A stretch of DNA of 64,000 nt from Streptomyces sp. NBC_00443 (GCF_036014175.1 NZ_CP107917.1:3038001-3102000), one strand, 5' to 3'; numbered from the stretch's first letter, positions 25,400 through 34,071 are shown. Notes: a model not told the origin generated them from the letters alone. A program made the numbers and translations.

Positions 25400-26317
25400 G
25401 TGAAGCGCCTTGACCTGACCGATCTGCAGCCCCGGCTCCCCTCGCCGGTGCAGGAGGTTGTGGACGCGCGGTTCGGGCGGGTCGGTGTTCGGCTGGTGCT
25501 CAAGCGGGACGATCTGATCCATCCGGAGCTGGTCGGCAACAAGTGGCGCAAGCTTGTCCCGAATCTGGTGGCGGCGGGTGGGCGCACGGTTGTCACTTTC
25601 GGCGGCGCCTACTCCAACCATTTGCGTGCCACCGCTGCCGCGGGGCGGCTCCTCGGGCTGAGCACGGTTGGTGTGGTGCGGGGCCAGGAGCTTGGTGAGC
25701 GGCGCCTCAATCCGTCGTTGGAGCGGTGCGTGGCCGACGGTATGCGGCTGCATTTCGTCGACAGGGCGACGTATCGACGCAAGGCCGAGCCGGAGACGCT
25801 GGCGGCCGTTCTGCGTGCGGCGGGTGCGCAGGGGGCGTACGTCGTTCCGGAGGGCGGGAGCAATGCCCTTGCCGTACGGGGGTGCCGGGCGCTCGGGGAG
25901 GAGTTGCGGGGGCACGCCGATGTGGTCGCCGTCGCCTGCGGGACGGGCGGGACGCTGGCGGGGCTGGCCGCCGGGCTGGGGCCTGACCAGCGGGCCTTGG
26001 GTGTGCCCGTTCTCAAGGGTGGCTTTCTGGGTGATGAGGTACGGGGGCTGCAGGCAGAGGCGTTCGGAGGGCCGCGGGGTGACTGGTGGCTTGATGAACG
26101 GTTTCACTTCGGGGGGTATGCCCGTACGACTGCTGAGCTTGATGCCTTCGCCGTCGATTTCGAGGAGCGGCACGGGATGGCTGTTGAGCGTCTCTATGTC
26201 GCCAAGTTGTTGTATGGGCTTGTCGTGCTGGCGGAGGAGGGCGTTTTCCCGCGTGGGGCGACTGTCGCCGCCGTTGTCACCGGGGCTCCGTTCGAGGCTC
26301 ATCCTGCCTCGCGATAG
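25400..26317 (+). CDS. PLP-dependent ACC deaminase / D-cysteine desulfhydrase family
   Basis: 305 residues from GTG 25400. The PLP lysine lies in ELVGNKWRKL (Lys about 49). The glycine-rich phosphate loop is ACGTGGTLAG and the N-terminal LVLKRDDLI is the family opener. Members either deaminate 1-aminocyclopropane-1-carboxylate or desulfhydrate D-cysteine; Streptomyces copies are usually the latter, so ACC activity should not be assumed. The stop overlaps the convergent antiporter by 19 bases. Confidence 0.87.
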   Translation: MKRLDLTDLQPRLPSPVQEVVDARFGRVGVRLVLKRDDLIHPELVGNKWRKLVPNLVAAGGRTVVTFGGAYSNHLRATAAAGRLLGLSTVGVVRGQELGERRLNPSLERCVADGMRLHFVDRATYRRKAEPETLAAVLRAAGAQGAYVVPEGGSNALAVRGCRALGEELRGHADVVAVACGTGGTLAGLAAGLGPDQRALGVPVLKGGFLGDEVRGLQAEAFGGPRGDWWLDERFHFGGYARTTAELDAFAVDFEERHGMAVERLYVAKLLYGLVVLAEEGVFPRGATVAAVVTGAPFEAHPASR

Positions 26318-27893
26318 GCCGCTGCCTCCTCCAGGTCCAGCCTGCGCAGCAGTGTCCGCAGCATCTCGTCGTCGATGAAGCGGCCGTCCCGTAGTTTCAC
26401 GAACACCGCTCGTTCGGTGCCGATCACCTCGCGGGACAGGCGGCGGTAGGTGTCGTCGACGGACTCGCCGGTGATGGGGTTGGCCTGGCCGAGGCGTTCC
26501 CAGACGGAGTTGCGGCGGCGTTCCAGGACGGCTCGCAGACGCTCGGCAAGGGCCTCAGGGAGGGCGTTGCGGTCGTCGGAGAGGAGTTCCTCCAGACGTC
26601 GTTCGGCGGCGCGGGAGGCCTGCGCCTGGGCGTTGGCCTCGGCGAGGGTCTCGGCCTGGATGTCCCGGCCGGGGAGTTTCAGCAGGCGGATCAGCGGCGG
26701 AAGGGTCACGCCCTGGACGACGAGCGTGCCGATGACCGTCGTGAAGGTCAGGAAGAGGATGAGGTTGCGCTCGGGGAACGGTTCGCCGCCGTGCATCGTG
26801 AGCGGGATCGAGAAGGCGATGGCCAGTGACACCACGCCTCGCATGCCGGCCCAGGAGATGATGAACGGGCCCTTCCAGGTCGGGTTCTCCTCGCGTTTAC
26901 GGATCCGCGCCGACAGCATGCGCGGCAGGAAGGTCGCCGGGTAGACCCACACGAAGCGCGTGGCGACGACCACCGCGAAGACGGCGAACGCGTACCAGGC
27001 GGCGCGGCTTCCTCGTACTCGCCAAGCCCCTTGAGCACGACCGGCAGTTGCAGTCCGATCAGGGCGAACACCGCCGACTCCAGTACGAACGCGACCATCT
27101 TCCACACGGCCTCCTCCTGGAGGCGGGTGGCGAAGTCGACCTCCCACGCGCGGTGCCCCAGGTACAGCGCCACGACCACGACCGCCAGCACTCCGGAGGC
27201 GTGCACCTGCTCGGCGGCCGCGTACGCGACGAACGGGATCAGCAGCGAGAGGGTGTTCTGCAGCAGCACCTCCTTCACGTGCGTGCGCAGCCAGTGGATC
27301 GGCACCATCAGCACCAGGCCCACGCCGATGCCGCCGAACGCCGCGAGCAGGAACTCGCCTATGCCGCCGGCCCAAGAGGCGCCCTCACCGACGGCGGCCG
27401 CGAGCGCCACGCGGTAGGCGGTGATCGCGGTGGCGTCGTTCACCAGGGACTCACCCTGCAGGATCGTGGTGATCCGGGACGGCAGCCCCACCCGGCGCGC
27501 GACCGCCGTCGCGGCGACCGCGTCCGGCGGCGCCACCACCGCGCCCAGCACCAGCGCCGCGGTCAGCGGAAGACCCGGCACGACCAGATACGCGATCCAG
27601 CCGACGGCGAAGGTCGCGAAGAGCACGTACCCGACCGACAGCAGCATCACGGGCCGCATCTGAGCCCGCAGATCGAGATACGAGCTGTCCGTCGCCGCGC
27701 TGTGCAGCAGCGGGGGCAGCACCAGCGGCAGGACGATGTGCGGGTCGAGGGTGTACTCGGGCACGCCCGGCAGGTACGACACGAGGAGGCCGACGGTGAC
27801 CAGCAGCAGCGGCGCCGGCACTGGCGCCCGCCGAGCGGCCGCGGCAACAGCGGCGCTTCCGGCCACCAGCAACAGCAGTGGCATCACATCCAT
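26299..27893 (-). pseudogene. CPA1-type Na+/H+ antiporter, interrupted by a frameshift near 27,000-27,010
   Basis: Two adjacent frames rebuild one normal antiporter of about 528 residues. Frame A (27893 to about 27009) encodes TM 1-9, including VAPPDAVAATAVARR and LVNDATA, the cation-binding motifs of CPA1 exchangers. Frame B (about 27000 to 26299) continues with TM 10-12 (GMRGVVSLAIAFSIPLTM) and a cytoplasmic tail. The join falls after GEYEEAA in a GCCGCGCCGCC run. As it stands, the first frame would read about 85 aberrant residues. It may be a one-base sequencing error or a recent lesion. The UBP zinc-finger gene is divergent. Confidence 0.85.
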
Positions 27894-27987
27894 ACGCCTC
27901 GCCCACCCTCACCCTCGTGCATCGTCGTCGCGGCCCGCCCTCGATTTTCCGCGCCGTCGTGCGCGTGGCCGTCGTAACCTGGCAATC

Positions 27988-28248
27988 ATGAAACAGTGCA
28001 CGCACGCCGACGCGCTGCCGCACCCGGAGCCCGATCCGCTCGCCGAGACATGTCCAGAGTGTCTGGCGGAGGGCTGGCACCCGGTACAGCTGCGGCTCTG
28101 CCTCTCCTGCGGTCACGTCGGCTGCTGCGACTCCTCGCCGGGGCGGCACGCCACGGAACACCACAAGGAGTCCGGCCACCCGATCATGCGGACGTTCGAG
28201 CCGGGCGAACTCTGGCGCTGGTGCTTTGTCGACCACGTGCTCGTGTGA
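27988..28248 (+). CDS. UBP-type zinc-finger protein
   Basis: 86 residues with a compact Zn-UBP fold: C4, CPEC (22-25), CLSCGHVGCC and the HATEHHKESGHPIM histidine cluster. In eukaryotes this domain binds the ubiquitin C-terminus; the bacterial role is unknown. In bacteria it often neighbours or is fused to a Na+/H+ antiporter, as found here. The start is ATG 27988. Confidence 0.9.
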   Translation: MKQCTHADALPHPEPDPLAETCPECLAEGWHPVQLRLCLSCGHVGCCDSSPGRHATEHHKESGHPIMRTFEPGELWRWCFVDHVLV

Positions 28249-28282
28249 CGGGGACGTACGCTGGACAACCGAGGATCCGGAC

Positions 28283-28308
28283 GGTTCGACCGTCTGACGC
28301 CTGGGTAC
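28283..28308 (+). promoter_or_regulatory. SigB/SigH-type promoter of the sigH operon
   Basis: GGTT (28283-28286), a 16-base spacer and GGGTAC (28303-28308) match the Streptomyces SigB-group consensus GNNT-N14-16-GGGTA(C/T). It sits about 75 bases before the leader gene, giving an autoregulated stress promoter. Confidence 0.75.
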
Positions 28309-28381
28309 GTCAAACCGGCGCGCGCTCTTCCCAATTGGGCCCGCAGACCCCCTAGCCACGGAGCGTATCCGTGTGTTTACT

Positions 28382-28516
28382 ATGAGTGACAGCAAGGGGT
28401 TGGGGTCCTGGGGACAGGAAAGTTCAGAGCGCGATAGCGTCACCGCTGAACCACAGATCGCGTTACCCCGGGGGGCGACCCTCGGCCCCGAGAAGCTTGT
28501 ACCACCTTGGAGGTGA
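28382..28516 (+). CDS. 44-residue leader ORF of the sigH operon with a TTA codon (UshY-like)
   Basis: ATG 28382 to TGA 28514-28516. The product is hydrophilic (begins MSDSKGLGSWGQ, ends KLVPPWR). Codon 28 is TTA (28463-28465), so full translation should need the bldA tRNA. The stop lies two bases before the ushX GTG, and the ushX ribosome site is inside this ORF, so the two should be coupled. I recall a small ushY gene at this position in S. coelicolor, but its identity with this ORF is inferred. No strong ribosome site precedes the ATG. Confidence 0.6.
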   Translation: MSDSKGLGSWGQESSERDSVTAEPQIALPRGATLGPEKLVPPWR

Positions 28517-28518
28517 GG

Positions 28519-28932
28519 GTGTCCCAGATCGCAGGCGAGCCCGCGACCCAGGACTTCGTGGAAGTCCGGCTGCCGGCTGCGGGTGCCTACCTGTCGGTGC
28601 TGCGTACGGCGACTGCCGGCCTCGCGGCCCGTTTGGACTTCACCCTCGACGAGATCGAGGACCTGCGCATCGCGGTGGACGAGGCCTGCGCGATCCTGCT
28701 CCAGCAGGCCGTGCCCGGCTCGGTGCTCAGCTGTGTCTTCCGACTCGTCGACGACTCGCTCGAGGTCACCGTCTCGGCCCCGACCACGGACGGCCACGCC
28801 CCCGCCAGGGACACCTTCGCCTGGACCGTCCTGTCGGCCCTCGCGGGCAAGGTCTCCTCCGCCGTGGACGAGGACAAAACCGTTTCGATCAGCCTCTACA
28901 AACAGCGCGGCGCGGGACCCGGGCCGGCGTGA
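28519..28932 (+). CDS. ushX: RsbW-like anti-sigma factor of SigH
   Basis: 137 residues from GTG 28519, chosen for the GGAGGTGAGG site just upstream. It is a GHKL-type histidine-kinase-like ATPase: the N-box is LDEIEDLRIAVDEACAILLQQA (about 45-65), followed by DDSLEVTVSAPT. Like S. coelicolor UshX/PrsH it should bind and inhibit SigH and be relieved by anti-anti-sigma proteins such as BldG. Its TGA overlaps the sigH GTG. Confidence 0.9.
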   Translation: MSQIAGEPATQDFVEVRLPAAGAYLSVLRTATAGLAARLDFTLDEIEDLRIAVDEACAILLQQAVPGSVLSCVFRLVDDSLEVTVSAPTTDGHAPARDTFAWTVLSALAGKVSSAVDEDKTVSISLYKQRGAGPGPA

Positions 28933-30071
28933 GGAACGGGGACGGGCCGGTGCGGGACGAAGAGCGCGGCACACGGGAGCTGCCGGACGGCGCTGCCCCC
29001 AGCTCGGACGGAGCCGAGAGCCTGGGAGTGGGCCCGAGCGGTTCCCGGCGCATGGCGGACGGCATCGACGGCATCCCCGAGCAGGCCCGGCCGCACCCGG
29101 AGGACGACTCCGCGGCGACGGGCTTCCTGGCCGACGGACGGGATGACGAAGGCGCCGTGCAGGGCGCGCCTGCGGGTGGGCGGATCGGGGTCTCCCCAGC
29201 CCGAGCGGGGGCGAGGGCTCGGGAGAGGGCAACGGGCGGGACGATGAGCGAGCACCAGCGAAACGCCGAGCACGAGGCGATGAGCGCGCACAGCGTGCAG
29301 GCCACGCAGCACGGCCCTCAGGACCGCAGCGGGGCGCGCGCCATGTTCATCGAGCTGCGCAAGCTGCAGGACGGCAGCCCGGAGTACGCGAACCTGCGCA
29401 ACCAGCTGGTCCGCATGCACCTGCCGCTCGTCGAACACCTCGCGCGCCGCTTCCGCAACCGCGGCGAGCCACTCGACGACCTCACCCAGGTCGCCACCAT
29501 CGGCCTGATCAAGTCGGTCGACCGGTTCGACCCGGAGCGCGGTGTCGAGTTCTCGACCTACGCGACCCCGACGGTCGTCGGCGAGATCAAGCGGCACTTC
29601 CGCGACAAGGGCTGGGCGGTGCGGGTGCCGCGGCGGCTCCAGGAGCTGCGCCTTGCCCTGACGACGGCCACAGCCGAGCTGTCCCAGCAGCACGGGCGCT
29701 CCCCGACCGTCCACGAACTCGCCGAGAAGCTGGCGATCTCGGAGGAGGAGGTCCTGGAAGGTCTGGAGTCCGCCAACGCGTACTCCACGCTGTCCCTGGA
29801 CGTCCCCGACACGGACGACGAGTCCCCTGCGGTCGCGGACACCCTCGGCGCGGAGGACGAGGCGCTGGAGGGCGTCGAGTACCGCGAGTCGCTGAAGCCG
29901 CTGCTCGAGGATCTCCCGCCCCGCGAGAAGCGGATCCTGCTGCTGCGCTTCTTCGGCAACATGACCCAGTCGCAGATCGCGCAGGAGGTCGGCATCTCCC
30001 AGATGCACGTGTCCCGCCTGCTGGCCCGCACGCTGGCGCAGCTGCGGGAGAAGCTGCTGGTGGAGGAGTGA
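28929..30071 (+). CDS. sigH: SigB-family stress sigma factor SigH
   Basis: Up to 380 residues from GTG 28929, which overlaps the ushX stop (GTGA). Residues 1-105 are a low-complexity acidic extension. The sigma core begins near ATG 29244. Region 2 has LRNQLVRMHLPLVEHLARRFRNRG and PLDDLTQVATIGLIKSVDRFDPERG, region 3 RVPRRLQELR, and region 4 PPREKRILLLRFFGNMTQSQIAQEVGISQMHVSRLL. Several in-frame starts (28929, 28950, 29244, 29280, 29343) exist, consistent with the multiple SigH isoforms reported in S. coelicolor. It directs osmotic stress and development genes. Confidence 0.93.
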   Translation: MRNGDGPVRDEERGTRELPDGAAPSSDGAESLGVGPSGSRRMADGIDGIPEQARPHPEDDSAATGFLADGRDDEGAVQGAPAGGRIGVSPARAGARARERATGGTMSEHQRNAEHEAMSAHSVQATQHGPQDRSGARAMFIELRKLQDGSPEYANLRNQLVRMHLPLVEHLARRFRNRGEPLDDLTQVATIGLIKSVDRFDPERGVEFSTYATPTVVGEIKRHFRDKGWAVRVPRRLQELRLALTTATAELSQQHGRSPTVHELAEKLAISEEEVLEGLESANAYSTLSLDVPDTDDESPAVADTLGAEDEALEGVEYRESLKPLLEDLPPREKRILLLRFFGNMTQSQIAQEVGISQMHVSRLLARTLAQLREKLLVEE

Positions 30072-30092
30072 CGGCTCGCTGAGAGCCGCCGG

Positions 30093-30539
30093 CTACTTCT
30101 GGTCCGGTGCGCTGCCAGGCCCCCGGATGCCGAGGGCCTGGGTGGTCGCCGGGTTGATCAGGAGCACGAGCGTGGCGATCGCGACCGCAGCGATCGCAAT
30201 GCCGGCCGGGATCGCAATGCTGTCGGCCTGCAGCAGGCTGTAGGCCACCGGCAGCGCCATGATCTGCGTAATCACGGACGGCCCCCGGCTCCAACTGCGC
30301 TGAGCGAACAGCCCTCGCGCGGCGAGCAGCGGCAGCAGGGCGAGGACGACCAGTGTCACGCCCAGGGTGACGGCCTGCTGCCGATCGTCCGGATCCCCGG
30401 CGAGCCCCAGCACCAGCACCCAGACACCCCCGACGGCCAGCGCCAGCCCTTCCAGCGCGGTCAGTCCCGCCGCATACGTCAGCCGTCGCGGACGCGGACC
30501 GGCGGTTTCCGGGGTGGTGGGGGTCTGCTGCTTGGTCAC
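30093..30539 (-). CDS. Four-TM integral membrane protein
   Basis: 148 residues. About 20 hydrophilic residues precede four TM helices (about 22-47, 58-77, 88-107 and 110-128) and a short C-terminal tail. No catalytic motif is visible. It is convergent with sigH, with only 21 bases between the stops. Members are conserved in Streptomyces at this position; function unknown. Confidence 0.8.
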   Translation of the reverse strand: MTKQQTPTTPETAGPRPRRLTYAAGLTALEGLALAVGGVWVLVLGLAGDPDDRQQAVTLGVTLVVLALLPLLAARGLFAQRSWSRGPSVITQIMALPVAYSLLQADSIAIPAGIAIAAVAIATLVLLINPATTQALGIRGPGSAPDQK

Positions 30540-30851
30540 CCTTGAAGGGTAGCCCTCCGCGATATCGCCCTCCCGCCCGCACCTGACGGAGGCCGGCCAA
30601 ACATCTCAGCCCGTCTGGGGGTCTTCCCTCTGGAGGAGTTTGAGGACGAGGCCCTTCAGGGCCGAAGCGGGGGCCTGGGGGCGGCAGCCCCCAGCAGGGC
30701 CCGCAGCAACGCCGACCGCCCATGAAAGCGACCGCACAGAACTCACAGCCAAGCCGACGGCAGCCCCCGTGTCGAGACTCACGCCTCATCTCTTACTGGA
30801 TCCCAACCTCGACCTGTGCCCAGTAACCCCCCAGTAGGTACGCTGCCAGTC
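30540..30851. other. Intergenic region holding a repetitive element
   Basis: This 312-base region carries the promoter of the membrane protein at its left end, a Streptomyces-type repetitive hairpin element at 30630-30694, and the promoter/ribosome site region of the lipid kinase at its right end. No gene is visible. Confidence 0.5.
30630..30694. repeat. Streptomyces intergenic repeat with two hairpins
   Basis: The stretch reads GGAGGAGTTTGAGGACGAG, then palindrome GGCCC-TTCA-GGGCC (30650-30663), then CTGGGGGC-GGCA-GCCCCCAG (30675-30694). I recognise this string as one recurring between many Streptomyces genes; copy number in this genome cannot be seen here. Confidence 0.6.
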
Positions 30852-31820
30852 ATGCGTGCACTTCTCGTGGTCAATCCGGCAGCAACCACCACAAGCGCAC
30901 GTACGCGCGATGTCCTGATCCACGCGCTCGCCAGCGAGATGAAGCTGGAGGCGGTCACCACCGAGTACCGCGGCCACGCGCGTGACCTGGGCCGGCAGGC
31001 AGCGGAGAGCGACGACGTCGACCTGGTGGTCGCCCTCGGCGGCGACGGCACCGTGAACGAGGTCGTCAACGGACTGTTGCACAACGGCCCCGACCCAGAC
31101 CGCCTCCCCCGCCTCGCCGTGGTCCCCGGCGGCTCCACCAACGTCTTCGCCCGCGCCCTCGGCCTGCCCAACGACGCCGTGGAGGCGACCGGCGCCCTGC
31201 TCGACGCCCTGCGCGAAGGCAGCGAGCGTACGGTCGGGATGGGCATAGCGGCCGGCACCCCGGGCACGGAGGACGAAGCCGTACCCGGCAGATGGTTCAC
31301 CTTCTGTGCGGGCCTCGGCTTCGACGCCGGCGTGGTCGGCCGGGTCGAGCAGCAGCGCGAGCGGGGCAGGAAGTCGACGCACGCCCTTTATCTGCGCCAG
31401 GTGGTACGCCAGTTCCTTCAGGAGCCCAACCGCCGCCACGGCACCATCACGCTGGAACGACCGGGCCAGGATCCGGTGACCGATTTGGTGCTGTCCATAA
31501 TCTGCAACACCGCTCCGTGGACGTATCTGGGCAATCGCCCGGTGTACGCGGCGCCTAAGGCCTCGTTCGATACCGGCCTCGACGTACTCGGTCTCAGCCG
31601 TATGTCCACGGTCGCGGTTGCCCGGTATGCAACCCAGTTGCTTACTTCGTCCCCCGAGCGCGGAACCCATGGCAGGCATGCGGTCACGCTGCACGACTTG
31701 GACCAGTTCACCTTGCATTCGAAGGTCCCGTTGCCCCTTCAGATGGACGGCGACCACCTGGGGCTGCGTACGAGCGTGACGTTCACAGGCGTACGCCGTG
31801 CACTGCGTGTGATTGTGTGA
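30852..31820 (+). CDS. Diacylglycerol/lipid kinase family protein
   Basis: 322 residues from ATG 30852. The DAGK catalytic fold is clear: ALLVVNPAATTTSA, the nucleotide loop VVALGGDGTVNEVVNGL (about 57-74), VPGGSTNVFARALGLP, and a C-terminal half with FCAGLGFDAGVV. It phosphorylates diacylglycerol or a related lipid. It lies between the sigH and wblE loci and is transcribed alone. Confidence 0.9.
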   Translation: MRALLVVNPAATTTSARTRDVLIHALASEMKLEAVTTEYRGHARDLGRQAAESDDVDLVVALGGDGTVNEVVNGLLHNGPDPDRLPRLAVVPGGSTNVFARALGLPNDAVEATGALLDALREGSERTVGMGIAAGTPGTEDEAVPGRWFTFCAGLGFDAGVVGRVEQQRERGRKSTHALYLRQVVRQFLQEPNRRHGTITLERPGQDPVTDLVLSIICNTAPWTYLGNRPVYAAPKASFDTGLDVLGLSRMSTVAVARYATQLLTSSPERGTHGRHAVTLHDLDQFTLHSKVPLPLQMDGDHLGLRTSVTFTGVRRALRVIV

Positions 31821-32140
31821 GCGGAACGGGCTAAAGTCCTTTCACTCGAACGTTTAGGCCAGGATCCACCCCATGGAAGTACGGCTGTGACCTAGTCGAC
31901 ACCGAGGAATCAAAAAAAACTTTCCGGAAGGGGTTGTATCCGTCGCTGAGGTTTGCGAGTCTCTACGTGGCGATCGGGACGGCCCGCAAGACCGGCCTCC
32001 ACTGATCACCGGAACCCCTCTTCAAATCACAGGACCTCGCCAGGGAACCTGGCGGTCGGCCCTTCACTTGTTGAGGGATTCGTGAAAGCGTTCACATTCA
32101 CAAGCAACCCAGCACGTAATACCAAGGAGAGGTAGCAGCC
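31821..32140 (+). promoter_or_regulatory. wblE upstream region
   Basis: These 320 bases hold no gene. They include an A8 run (31912-31919), very unusual at this GC content, followed by TTTCCGGAAG (palindromic TTCCGGAA, 31922-31929). GTGAAAGCGTTCAC (32082-32095) is a near-perfect palindrome 46 bases before the wblE ATG. The ribosome site GGAGAGG precedes ATG 32141. Confidence 0.5.
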
Positions 32141-32398
32141 ATGGACTGGCGTCACAACGCCGTTTGCCGCGAGGAAGACCCCGAGCTCTTCTTCCCCATC
32201 GGCAACACCGGTCCTGCGCTGCTGCAGATCGAGGAAGCCAAGGCCGTCTGCCGTCGCTGCCCCGTTATGGATCAGTGTCTGCAGTGGGCGCTCGAGTCCG
32301 GCCAGGACTCCGGCGTCTGGGGTGGTCTCAGCGAGGACGAGCGTCGCGCGATGAAGCGCCGTGCCGCCCGCAACCGGGCCCGTCAGGCCTCCGCCTGA
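32141..32398 (+). CDS. wblE: WhiB-like [4Fe-4S] regulator WblE
   Basis: 85 residues. The four cluster cysteines are C9, C37, C40 and C46 (C-x27-C-x2-C-x5-C), followed by GVWGG (58-62) and a basic AT-hook-like tail (MKRRAARNRARQ). This short form matches WblE/WhiB1, which binds region 4 of the principal sigma factor and is usually essential or near-essential. Its iron-sulfur cluster may sense oxygen or nitric oxide. Confidence 0.95.
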   Translation: MDWRHNAVCREEDPELFFPIGNTGPALLQIEEAKAVCRRCPVMDQCLQWALESGQDSGVWGGLSEDERRAMKRRAARNRARQASA

Positions 32399-32518
32399 CA
32401 ACACCCGCCCCGCAAACAGCCTGAGCTTGGCGGCGCGTACAGCGAGTACGCATCTCCCGCCCCCGAGCCGCAGCGCGCAGTACCCCTGCTTAGCGATTGC
32501 AGAGCAGCAACGAGCACT

Positions 32519-32544
32519 AGCCCTGGACCAGATGGTCCAGGGCT
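32519..32544 (+). terminator. wblE terminator
   Basis: An 11-bp perfect stem (32519-32529 with 32534-32544), an AGAT loop, then CTTTGCT. Confidence 0.9.
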
Positions 32545-32604
32545 CTTTGCTGTCCACGCCTGCTTGTCGGCTGCTTGGCGCCTGCTTGGCTTTGCTGTCC
32601 GCGG

Positions 32605-34071
32605 CTACTTGTTCGCCCGCACCGGGATGTCCAGGATCACCCTGGTCCCCCGCTCCGGTGCCGGGACCATGTCGAACGTGCCGCCCAACTCGCCCTCCAC
32701 CAGCGTCCGTACGATCTGCAGGCCGAGGTTGCCCGCGGTGTGCGGGTCGAAGCCCTCGGGGAGGCCCACGCCGTCGTCCTGGACGGTGACCAGAAGGCGG
32801 ACCTGCTTCGTCGTACCGCCGCGGACGGCCGAAACCTCGACCGTGCCGGTGTCGCCCTCGCGGAAACCGTGCTCCAGCGCGTTCTGGAGGATCTCGGTCA
32901 GGACCATCGACAGCGGGGTGGCGACCTCGGCGTCCAGGATGCCGAAGCGGCCGGTGCGCCGGCCGGCGACCTTGCCGGGCGAGATCTCGGCGACCATCGC
33001 CAGCACCCGGTCGGCGATGTCGTCGAACTCCACGCGCTCGTCGAGGTTCTGGGAGAGCGTCTCGTGCACGATCGCAATCGACCCGACCCGCCGTACCGCC
33101 TCTTCGAGGGCCTCACGGCCGCGGTCGGACTCGATGCGGCGGGCCTGAAGCCGCAGCAGGGCGGCCACCGTCTGCAGGTTGTTCTTGACGCGGTGGTGGA
33201 TCTCCCGGATCGTCGCGTCCTTGGTGATCAACTCGCGCTCACGGCGGCGCAGTTCGGTGACGTCCCGGAGGAGCACCAGCGAACCGATACGCGTGCCCTT
33301 GGGTTTGAGCGGGATCGAACGGAACTGGATCACACCGTCACCGGACTCGATCTCGAACTCGCGGGGTGCCCAGCCGCTGGCGACCTTGGCGAGCGCCTCG
33401 TCCACCGGTCCCTGCGTCGGGGCGAGTTCGGCGGTGGTCTTGCCCAGATGATGGCCGACGAGGTCGGCGGCGAGGCCGAGGCGGTGGTAGGCGGACAGCG
33501 CGTTCGGGGAGGCGTACTGGACGATGCCGTCGGCGTCGACGCGGATCAGGCCGTCGCCGACGCGGGGCGAGGCGTCCATGTCGACCTGCTGGTTGGCGAA
33601 CGGGAACGATCCGGCCGCGATCATCTGCGCGAGATCCGAGGCGCTTTGGAGGTACGTCAACTCCAGGCGGCTCGGCGTGCGCACGGTCAGCAGGTTGGTG
33701 TTGCGCGCGATGACACCGAGGACGCGTCCCTCACGTCGTACGGGAATCGACTCGACACGGACCGGGACCTCCTCGCGCCACTCGGGGTCGCCCTCCCGCA
33801 CGATCCGGCCCTCGTCGAGCGCGGCGTCCAGCATCGGGCGGCGGCCGCGCGGGACGAGGTGGCCGACCATGTCGTCCTGGTACGAGGTCGGGCCGGTGTT
33901 GGGCCGCATCTGCGCCACTGAGACATAGCGGGTGCCGTCGTGGGTGGGGACCCACAGGACGAGGTCGGCGAAGGAGAGGTCGGAGAGCAGCTGCCACTCC
34001 GAGACCAGCAGGTGGAGCCACTCGAGGTCGGAGTCGTCGAGGGCCGTGTGCTGGCGTACGAGTTCGTTCAT
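32605..34071 (-). CDS. PdtaS-type sensor histidine kinase
   Basis: 488 residues from ATG 34071. An N-terminal GAF-like domain (about 15-155, with DLVLWVP and GVIARNT) is followed by a PAS domain (about 170-280, GIVQYASPNALSAYHRLG). The HisKA_2 phosphoacceptor is at IREIHHRVKNNLQTVAALLRLQ, and an HATPase_c domain ends the protein (LTEILQNALEHGF, DDGVGLPEGF). It has no TM and is cytoplasmic. M. tuberculosis PdtaS pairs with the ANTAR RNA-binding regulator PdtaR; no pdtaR is next to it here. A DasR-type site lies 290 bases upstream. Confidence 0.9.
   Translation of the reverse strand: MNELVRQHTALDDSDLEWLHLLVSEWQLLSDLSFADLVLWVPTHDGTRYVSVAQMRPNTGPTSYQDDMVGHLVPRGRRPMLDAALDEGRIVREGDPEWREEVPVRVESIPVRREGRVLGVIARNTNLLTVRTPSRLELTYLQSASDLAQMIAAGSFPFANQQVDMDASPRVGDGLIRVDADGIVQYASPNALSAYHRLGLAADLVGHHLGKTTAELAPTQGPVDEALAKVASGWAPREFEIESGDGVIQFRSIPLKPKGTRIGSLVLLRDVTELRRRERELITKDATIREIHHRVKNNLQTVAALLRLQARRIESDRGREALEEAVRRVGSIAIVHETLSQNLDERVEFDDIADRVLAMVAEISPGKVAGRRTGRFGILDAEVATPLSMVLTEILQNALEHGFREGDTGTVEVSAVRGGTTKQVRLLVTVQDDGVGLPEGFDPHTAGNLGLQIVRTLVEGELGGTFDMVPAPERGTRVILDIPVRANK

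Noticed and set aside
31822..31865. GGAAC ... CGTT resembling an ECF promoter before wblE
   Set aside because: The spacer is 23 bases, too long for known ECF sigma factors; the other GGAAT in the leader also has wrong spacing to GTTG.
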